Program-made: the position numbers and the translations under genes | Notes under the pieces: model-generated | Seen by the model: the letters and a program-made list of their open reading frames with translations, nothing else | What the model was told of the DNA's origin: nothing | Databases searched by the model: none | Source: Streptomyces spongiae | GTDB taxonomy: Bacteria; Actinomycetota; Actinomycetes; Streptomycetales; Streptomycetaceae | DNA: 38,820 nt | Direction of reading: 5' to 3' | Assembly (NCBI RefSeq): GCF_009377185.1 | Contig: NZ_VJZC01000035.1 | Span: 1 to 38,820, forward strand | Shown here: positions 33,830-38,820 of the stretch, in pieces | Layout of the letters: each line of letters begins with the position of its first letter | Position numbering within the stretch: position 1 is the first letter of the stretch

Positions 33830-35119
33830 TCATGCCCGTTTGGACTCGTACGGGCTCCAACCACGCAGGTACGGGCGCAGGTCCTCTGGTGTGATCGTCG
33901 GAGGGTCCGGTAGTCCTGGGTTCTGAGGTACGGGGTCGATGCGGTCCGCGTAGGCCCGGGCCCAGGTGGTCCAGGCAGTGGTTGCTTCGGCCACGTCGGT
34001 GGTGGCGTGGTGGTCTTCGAGCGCGTCGCAGTAGGCGCGGATGGCAGTGGCTTCCTGCCAGGCCTGTACCTGCGTGCGCAGGGCCTTCAGCCGGTGATCT
34101 TCCAGAAGGGCAGTGCGAGCCTGCTGCATCGCAGTCAGCCAGCGTTGGCGTGTCTCTTCTTCCTTACGCTGCTGGACCTGCAGTCGTTCGTACTCGGCGT
34201 GTGCGCGGTGGCCGATCTCTCGGAACAGGGCGGGGAGTTTGTCTTCCAGGCGCCAGCGTTGCCGGTCGCCCCAGTGAGAGCGTCGGCCTCGATGGGCGTA
34301 GGTGTACTCAAGGCTGAGCTCGAGTTCGTGGGATGGGCGTGTGGTGCGCGCGGTCACGCGTTGCCAGGCGTACTTCGCGCCGCTGGGGTCGGGTACCTCG
34401 TAGGAGCCTTCGTGGAAGGAGAGCGGGAAGGAACTGTCGCCGATGGTGATCACCAGGCTGGCTGCTGAACCGGTCTCGGGGTTGCTGACCGTGTAGTTCT
34501 TGGCTTCGGCTGCATGGCAGAGGGCATGGAGGATGCGGCGGGCGCGGGGCTGGCAGTCGGGGCAGGCCGGGATGTGTGCTGCGGCGGCTGCGGAGTGCAA
34601 GCTGTCTGGGGGCAGGTCGTCGGAGACGGGGACGGTCTCGTTTGGGGGCGTGGAGCGTCGCGGCGGTGGCCCGGGGCGCAGGGCGATGATCAGGTCGCCT
34701 TTGTCGCGTCCGGTGTGCTGGATATGGTGGCCGTCGGGGATCAGATGGTCTGCGCGTGCGGCGTGCAGGACGCGGCGCCAGTGGGCCCGCTCGTCCGGGG
34801 TGGGGTTGATGATGTGCAGGGTGCCACCTGCTTGCTGAAGTCTGGTGATCAGTTCGGCTGCCTCGGGTGCCGTCGACGGGGCAGAGGCGCTTGGGCGTGG
34901 GGCGAGCGTGGTATCGGTGTGGGCGAGGTGCTGGAGGCCGGCTTCGGTGGGGGCTGCGTTCCAGCGGCCGTCGGCCCGGGTTGTGGTGACCAGGCCACGA
35001 TTGCGCAAGGCGTAGACGGTTGTGGCGAGGTCGGAGTCGTCGGAGGTGATGGGCGTCTGGCCATGGCAGATGCGGCGCAGGACGTCGAGTTGGCGCTCAT
35101 TCAGCTTGGTGCGGGACAC
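33830..35119 (-). CDS. Unknown protein with winged-helix-like N-terminus
   Basis: This 429-residue protein belongs to no family I can name. Residues 1-65 look like a winged helix (L-N-E-R-Q-L-D-V-L-R-R, then L-R-N-R-G-L-V-T-T and a wing ending in T-E-A-G-L-Q-H-L). A disordered Ser/Pro linker follows, then C-P-D-C, a beta-rich central domain and a charged coiled coil near 290-360 (R-L-Q-V-Q-Q-R-K-E-E-E). The GTG start at 35119 has AGGAAG about 5 nt upstream. It lies 38 bp downstream of the next minus-strand gene and is probably co-transcribed with it. A regulator or plasmid-encoded DNA-binding protein is possible. Confidence 0.7.
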   Translation of the reverse strand: MSRTKLNERQLDVLRRICHGQTPITSDDSDLATTVYALRNRGLVTTTRADGRWNAAPTEAGLQHLAHTDTTLAPRPSASAPSTAPEAAELITRLQQAGGTLHIINPTPDERAHWRRVLHAARADHLIPDGHHIQHTGRDKGDLIIALRPGPPPRRSTPPNETVPVSDDLPPDSLHSAAAAAHIPACPDCQPRARRILHALCHAAEAKNYTVSNPETGSAASLVITIGDSSFPLSFHEGSYEVPDPSGAKYAWQRVTARTTRPSHELELSLEYTYAHRGRRSHWGDRQRWRLEDKLPALFREIGHRAHAEYERLQVQQRKEEETRQRWLTAMQQARTALLEDHRLKALRTQVQAWQEATAIRAYCDALEDHHATTDVAEATTAWTTWARAYADRIDPVPQNPGLPDPPTITPEDLRPYLRGWSPYESKRA

Positions 35120-35157
35120 GGATCTTCCTGTCGTCGGTGCCCGGTCGGTCGGGGGTG

Positions 35158-36021
35158 TCAGTCGTCGCGCTCGGCCTGGCGCAGCGTCTCAAGGGGGATG
35201 CCGAGTTCCCGCTCGAAGCGGTCGGCTGCCCGGGTCTGTCCGGCCTGGCGGAGGCTGCCGATGGCCTGCTCCATGAGCTGGCCGATGCGGAGGACTTCGT
35301 CGCGCAGGGCCTTGAGTTCTTCGAAGCTCTCGACCACGTCGGCGCCGCACCATTGGCGCAGCAGGTTGTAGGCGGGTTGGTTGCTGCGGTCGACCTCTGC
35401 GCAGATCTCGGCGCTGATGTGGGTGCCGGGAATCTTGCCGCGGCCGGGGTAGTAGCGGCCGTAGATCGCGTCTTGGCGTGCCTGGCGTTCGTGTTTGTCC
35501 ACGACGGCCATCAGGTGGTCGGCGCGGGTGCGGGCCAGGAGTCGTGCCACCTCAACGGTGGTGGGCCAGGGTGCGGTCAGCGCGCCGTCGGTGTCGGTGA
35601 AGGCCCGTGGATCGCTGCAGAAGAAGCTTTCGGGCACGTCGAGGAGCGCGGCCAGCGCGGGGACATCGTCGACGTACAGCAGGCCCCGGTCACGGTAGTT
35701 GACGCCGAAAGACACAAGCCCCTCCCACAGATGCTCGTCGAACAGGATGACGACCGCCCGGAAGACGGTGTCGTCATCGTCCGGACTGTCCCGCGTCAGC
35801 TCGCTCCACCGCTCCTCGCGGGCCAGCCAGGCGTCCTTGTCCTGCCAGGCCACCCGCAGCCGGGCCGGCGGCACCCACTCCTGCCGGCCTTCCGCTTCCT
35901 CCGCGACGAAGCGGACTTTGACCCGCACCGGGCGTTGCGTGCCCATCTTCAGGACCTCGACCTCTGCGACGGGTCCGTGGTGTGGCGCCACCCGGTACGC
36001 CCACCGCTCCCCCACGTCCAC
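35158..36021 (-). CDS. Unknown protein of actinobacterial accessory type
   Basis: This 287-residue protein is not functionally recognised. The N-terminal 75 residues look like a small beta-barrel (V-G-E-R-W-A-Y-R-V, then E-G-R-Q-E-W-V-P-P-A-R-L) of the kind that binds nucleic acid or peptides. The rest is helical. I chose the GTG at 36021 because AGGAGG sits 4 nt upstream and the barrel starts immediately; longer starts (ATG at 36078 or 36093) add a poorly conserved-looking tail. It is the first gene of a likely two-gene operon with the winged-helix protein downstream. Confidence 0.7.
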   Translation of the reverse strand: MDVGERWAYRVAPHHGPVAEVEVLKMGTQRPVRVKVRFVAEEAEGRQEWVPPARLRVAWQDKDAWLAREERWSELTRDSPDDDDTVFRAVVILFDEHLWEGLVSFGVNYRDRGLLYVDDVPALAALLDVPESFFCSDPRAFTDTDGALTAPWPTTVEVARLLARTRADHLMAVVDKHERQARQDAIYGRYYPGRGKIPGTHISAEICAEVDRSNQPAYNLLRQWCGADVVESFEELKALRDEVLRIGQLMEQAIGSLRQAGQTRAADRFERELGIPLETLRQAERDD

Positions 36022-36235
36022 AGGCCCTCCTCTCCTGGCCAACGCCTTGCCACTATCCTGCTCCTGATCACACGGCATGAAGGTGAGCTCCATCAGACCT
36101 GCGCCCCCGTAGCGGTGGAAGAAGAGCCAAGTCGAACGGTGTTGTCACCCGTTGGCCAAGGGTCTCTGATGCCGACGCGGACTTCGGGCCCGGATGCTCG
36201 ATTCCAGGAAGAGCGCTCTGTGGGGCCCGTCGGGG

Positions 36236-36718
36236 TCAGGCCGCGCACTCGTAGGTGGTGCCGGTCCCGAAGACGTCATCGAAGGGTAAGGCCCGCTGGC
36301 TACTGACCAGGTGGTAGGCGCCGTTGGTGGGGTGGAGGGTGTGGAAGCTGTTGTAGAGGACCTCCGCGGGTGTCAGGACATGGAGGTCGCCCAGGACGTA
36401 GTACAGCGGCACGGGCGCGTGGACGCCCATGAATTGCAGGCCTGCCAGGGCGCACTTGTGGGAGATGGCGTAGTTGCGGGAGGTGGTGCTGGGCATGCGC
36501 GATTTGGCGTCTATGGTGACGAGTTCGCTGCCGCGGGCTGCGATGAGGTCGGGGAAGTAGCGCAGTGCCGAAGGTGTGTGGCGCAGGGCTTGCCGGATGG
36601 GTGCCGGGTAGGTGCCCTGTCCGCAGGGGTGGACAATCCAGCCGCGTGCTTCGAGTGCGTTTTTGACGGTGTGTTCGTGCTGGTCTCCGATGGTCTTTCG
36701 TGCCAGCCAGTCGGTCAC
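36236..36718 (-). CDS. Small PD-(D/E)XK nuclease-like protein
   Basis: This 160-residue protein has a restriction-endonuclease-like core: E15 and E23 in the first helix, D57 in F-P-D-L-I, and D70-A-K72 on the following strand. The size and order resemble VRR-NUC or Holliday-junction-resolvase-like proteins carried by phages and plasmids. The GTG at 36718 is chosen because GGAGG lies 7 nt upstream; the longer frame from 36841 would overlap the divergent gene and the operator. It is transcribed away from the zinc-finger gene across an 86-bp region with a 10-bp inverted repeat. A structure-specific or restriction nuclease is plausible; the substrate is unknown. Confidence 0.7.
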   Translation of the reverse strand: MTDWLARKTIGDQHEHTVKNALEARGWIVHPCGQGTYPAPIRQALRHTPSALRYFPDLIAARGSELVTIDAKSRMPSTTSRNYAISHKCALAGLQFMGVHAPVPLYYVLGDLHVLTPAEVLYNSFHTLHPTNGAYHLVSSQRALPFDDVFGTGTTYECAA

Positions 36719-36750
36719 TGCTGTGCCTCCTCGTCCGCGGCCCTCTTCGC

Positions 36751-36780
36751 GTAGTACGAAGTGCCACTGTTTCGTATTAC
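36751..36780. promoter_or_regulatory. 10-bp inverted repeat operator between divergent genes
   Basis: GTAGTACGAA (36751-36760) and TTCGTATTAC (36771-36780) form an inverted repeat with one mismatch and a 10-nt spacer. It overlaps the expected -35 region of the gene at 36805 and lies about 33 bp upstream of the gene starting at 36718. The size and spacing fit a dimeric repressor. No obvious regulator gene is adjacent. Confidence 0.5.
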
Positions 36781-36792
36781 CACCGTAGCGGC

Positions 36793-36798
36793 TATCAT
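36793..36798 (+). promoter_or_regulatory. Probable -10 box for a leaderless transcript
   Basis: TATCAT matches the actinobacterial TAnnnT pattern and ends 6 nt before the ATG at 36805. No ribosome-binding site precedes that ATG. The same layout occurs before the gene at 19394. Confidence 0.35.
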
Positions 36799-36804
36799 GC
36801 CGCC

Positions 36805-37683
36805 ATGACGGAGTACGTTGACCCACGTTTTCGTCCCACACTGTGGCCCGGATCCACTATCCCGGTCCCGCCCCTGACGCGGCGCATCAAGAACGTGCGC
36901 GTCAAGGGCGACTGGATCCTGTGGACCCCGGCCCCCTTCGAGGACCGCCCGGCCGTGGAGCTGCCCGAGGACTTCTACCTGCGCGAGCTGATGGAACTGC
37001 CGGCCGACGACATCGAGGGCGCAGCCCGGATGATGGCGGCCTACGGACCCCTCTTCGGCGCCGACCGCGACGATCTGTCCTTCGCCAACGAGGACGTGTA
37101 CTTCGAGGTGCAGGACATCCCCGAAGCCGACAGCGAGCAGCAGCCCTACCCATTCGGTGTGCACCGCGATCTGGTGGCCATCTACGTGCGGACCGCGCAG
37201 GCCGCGATCACGACATGGCTTGCCTGCCAGCGCGAGGGCGGCCTCGAAGAACTCGTCCGACCGCACGTCACCGAGGAGACCCTGGCCGATCTGCGCACAC
37301 AGACCCAGGACCACAAACCGCCGTGGCCGCAGTCGCTCGAGGAGCTGCAGGAGCTTCTCATCGACGCCGAACTCACCTCGCTACAGGAGGTGTTGAACCG
37401 GGCCCTGGGCCGCTTCAGCATCGGCATCGGTGATCTCTCCGACCGCTACCCCACCGTCTACTCCGTGGCGTTCCTGCAGCTGTACAACCACCTCGTCGAA
37501 GGCGCCACCGTCCACCACTGTGCCAACGAAAGATGCGGCCGCGCCTTCGTCCGTCAGCGCGGCCGCGCCGCATACCGGCAGCACCGCACCACCGGAGTGA
37601 AGTACTGCTCCCGCGAATGCGCCCGCGCCCAGGCCCAACGCGAACTCCGCCGGCGCCGCAAGCAAGAGGCCAGCAATCCCTGA
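36805..37683 (+). CDS. Unknown protein with C-terminal CGNR-like zinc finger
   Basis: This 292-residue protein ends in a zinc-finger-like module, C239-x4-C244 and C268-x3-C272, embedded in the pattern C-A-N-E-R-C-G-R-x-F, then Y-C-S-R-E-C-A-R-A-Q-A-Q-R. This resembles CGNR/ABATE-type actinobacterial regulators. The N-terminal 230 residues are mostly helical and acidic with a Trp/Pro-rich start. It probably binds DNA, and the inverted repeat overlapping its promoter could be its own operator. The ATG at 36805 has a -10 box 6 nt upstream and no ribosome site. Confidence 0.72.
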   Translation: MTEYVDPRFRPTLWPGSTIPVPPLTRRIKNVRVKGDWILWTPAPFEDRPAVELPEDFYLRELMELPADDIEGAARMMAAYGPLFGADRDDLSFANEDVYFEVQDIPEADSEQQPYPFGVHRDLVAIYVRTAQAAITTWLACQREGGLEELVRPHVTEETLADLRTQTQDHKPPWPQSLEELQELLIDAELTSLQEVLNRALGRFSIGIGDLSDRYPTVYSVAFLQLYNHLVEGATVHHCANERCGRAFVRQRGRAAYRQHRTTGVKYCSRECARAQAQRELRRRRKQEASNP

Positions 37684-37754
37684 GCGGGCTCGCCAGGCCG
37701 CCGCATTCGCCTGATCGCTCGACGCATAGCGGTGCACTCGACGCAGCCGAAGCA

Positions 37755-38585
37755 CTAGCGACTGGTCTCGAGGTCGTTGAGGACGGCGAGGACCGGGCCC
37801 CAGCACATGCCGACGGTGTCGCGGTCGGGTGTGACGCCTCGTTCTTGTTGTTGGCGCAGGTGGACGAAGTTTCGGTAGTCACGGACGATCTTCATGAAGT
37901 CGTGGGCATCCATCTGGATCCAGCCGCGGGAGCGAGCGGTGTCAAGCAGCAAGGAGAAGCTGGTTCGTTCGGGAGGCACGAGCTTGCCGTTCGGCATGGG
38001 GAAGCCTTGCAGCAGGGTGGGGTCGCGGTGGGTGAGGACGTCCAGGAGCAGCGCTTCAGCGAAGCTGCCGATGCCGATGAGCGTGAGGCCGTAGGCGCCG
38101 TGCTGTTCGCAGATCTGGGTTTCGGTGACACGCTCCATGAGCTGCTGGAGGAAGGCTTCACTGCTGACGAGGGGCCGTATGCGGGCTTCGAGGTCGTCGG
38201 GAGCGGTGAAGACGGTGGTGTGGCCGTCGGTGCCGGGCTGGCCCAGGACGGGACGTCCCGAGACGTAGGTGACGGTGAGCTGTTCGGCGGCGAGGTGAGT
38301 GTTGAGCGTCTGGCGCACGAGGTCGGCCGAGGCGAGGCCGTCGTCGTATTCGAGCGGGTCGCAGATGCGGCACAGCAGCCGGCTGACGGCGGCCACATCG
38401 TCGGTGCTGGTGAGGATGTCGGAGAGCCAGGGGATGCGGGGTGAGCCGTCGTACTCGGCGGGCTGGGGCCATCCGGCGCGTTGGAGGAGCTGGGTGAGCT
38501 GATAGCCCCGGCGTTCGAAGGGGCCGTCGATGTCGACGATGAGGCGGGCGACGCGCTCGAGGGTGAGGGGATCGAGAGGTTTCAC
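37755..38585 (-). CDS. Unknown protein with HEPN-like C-terminal motif
   Basis: This 276-residue protein is not firmly assigned. The N-terminal region (about 15-105) has a small helical domain with Y-D-G-S-P-R-I-P-W-L and D-P-L-E-Y-D-D, which I associate loosely with N-terminal domains of AbiJ-like abortive-infection proteins. Near the C-terminus R238-N239-F-V-H242 lies in a helix. It is similar to the R-N-x-x-x-H signature of HEPN ribonucleases but one residue shorter, so catalysis is uncertain. The GTG start at 38585 overlaps the stop of the upstream gene (GTGA) and has GGGAG 8 nt upstream, so it is coupled to a probable helicase/nuclease. That pairing suggests a small defence module. Confidence 0.7.
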   Translation of the reverse strand: MKPLDPLTLERVARLIVDIDGPFERRGYQLTQLLQRAGWPQPAEYDGSPRIPWLSDILTSTDDVAAVSRLLCRICDPLEYDDGLASADLVRQTLNTHLAAEQLTVTYVSGRPVLGQPGTDGHTTVFTAPDDLEARIRPLVSSEAFLQQLMERVTETQICEQHGAYGLTLIGIGSFAEALLLDVLTHRDPTLLQGFPMPNGKLVPPERTSFSLLLDTARSRGWIQMDAHDFMKIVRDYRNFVHLRQQQERGVTPDRDTVGMCWGPVLAVLNDLETSR

Positions 38586-38820
38586 TGCGGGGTCTCCCTG
38601 TCTGCCGTGTGCTGGGCCTGTTCGAAGGCGCGTGTGAGGCGTTCGACGATGACGCGGCCGCGTTTTTTGAAGCCCAGTTCGGTGATGGCCTGGTTGATGC
38701 GGGTGTCGCGGTCGAGCTGGAATCCGTCGCTCAACAGCCAGGACGCCAGGGCCAGCAGGTCGGCGTCGGAGTAGTCGCCGATGCGGTCCGCCGCGGGTAG
38801 GGCGGGGCGAGGGCGGCGTG
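38582..38820 (-). CDS. C-terminal part of a probable SF1 helicase/nuclease (truncated by window edge)
   Basis: Only the last 79 or so codons are inside the window; the 5' part lies beyond the right edge. The visible part has a D-L-L-A-L-A-S-W-L-L-S-D-G start, then E-L-G-F-K-K-R-G-R-V-I-V and a charged tail. The pattern W-x-x-S-D-G and E-L-G-F-x-R-R-G is the small C-terminal domain often found on UPF1-like helicases with an endonuclease domain in actinobacterial defence loci. The stop overlaps the start of the HEPN-like gene. Assignment from so short a piece is tentative. Confidence 0.55.
   Translation of the reverse strand, partial: RRPRPALPAADRIGDYSDADLLALASWLLSDGFQLDRDTRINQAITELGFKKRGRVIVERLTRAFEQAQHTADRETPQ

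Noticed and set aside
33568..33926. Short open frames on both strands between the Wadjet operon and the next gene
   Set aside because: Poor third-position GC bias, no ribosome site and mutually overlapping; treated as intergenic.
37700..37754. Direct repeat of CTCGACGCA between convergent genes
   Set aside because: Only two copies; too little to call an attachment site or regulatory element.

Overview
The window is very GC-rich DNA with strongly G/C-biased third codon positions, many GTG starts and genes chained by 1-11 bp overlaps. It contains families typical of Streptomyces (SAV_2336-type vWA proteins, a type III Wadjet cluster, a Tap/Tpg-like pair). I read it as accessory DNA of a Streptomyces-like actinomycete, most likely a linear plasmid or a chromosome arm. 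No rRNA, tRNA, CRISPR array, insertion sequence or transposase was seen. All calls come from reading the sequence; no database was searched.

Layout. 1-600 is non-coding: three regularly spaced triloop hairpins at the extreme left (1-66), several further dyads to 290, and an array of GTTACGG-type heptamers (434-580). 601-1644 is an unknown zinc-finger protein. 1967-9996 is a tight four-gene operon: alpha/beta hydrolase, caspase-VMAP protein, MoxR-type AAA+ ATPase, and a large SAV_2336-type vWA protein fused to an SF2 helicase and a DUF3427 domain. It looks like a vWA-MoxR-associated (VMAP) conflict system with an unusual third component. 10062-14418 (minus) holds a small hypothetical gene, a Tpg-like terminal-protein candidate, and just upstream of it a large protein joining a Phd/YefM-like segment, a degenerate DnaB-like domain and a Tap-like C-terminus. 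Together these resemble a divergent tap-tpg telomere-replication pair. 14752-19259 (minus) is sbcD-sbcC. Divergent from it, 19394-24273 (plus) encodes a winged-helix-like protein, a four-cysteine PD-(D/E)XK nuclease, an unknown protein and an SF1 helicase.

24497-33574 (plus) is a complete four-gene type III Wadjet system (JetA-D). 33830-38820 is a set of small accessory genes: two unknown proteins, a PD-(D/E)XK protein, a CGNR-like zinc-finger protein divergent from it across a 10-bp inverted repeat, a protein with a HEPN-like R-N-x-x-H signature, and the C-terminus of a probable helicase/nuclease running off the right edge.

How the genes may work together (inference). The island combines at least two anti-invader systems (VMAP and Wadjet) with genes that replicate or process DNA ends (Tap/Tpg-like, SbcCD, Cas4/AddB-like nuclease plus helicase). 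Wadjet is known to cut closed circular DNA and spare linear DNA, so a linear replicon carrying it would be protected by its own topology. The least expected objects are the vWA-helicase-DUF3427 fusion with both motif VI arginines replaced, the DnaB-like/Tap-like fusion lacking the Walker A lysine, and the same heptamer arrays in front of two genes 14 kb apart.
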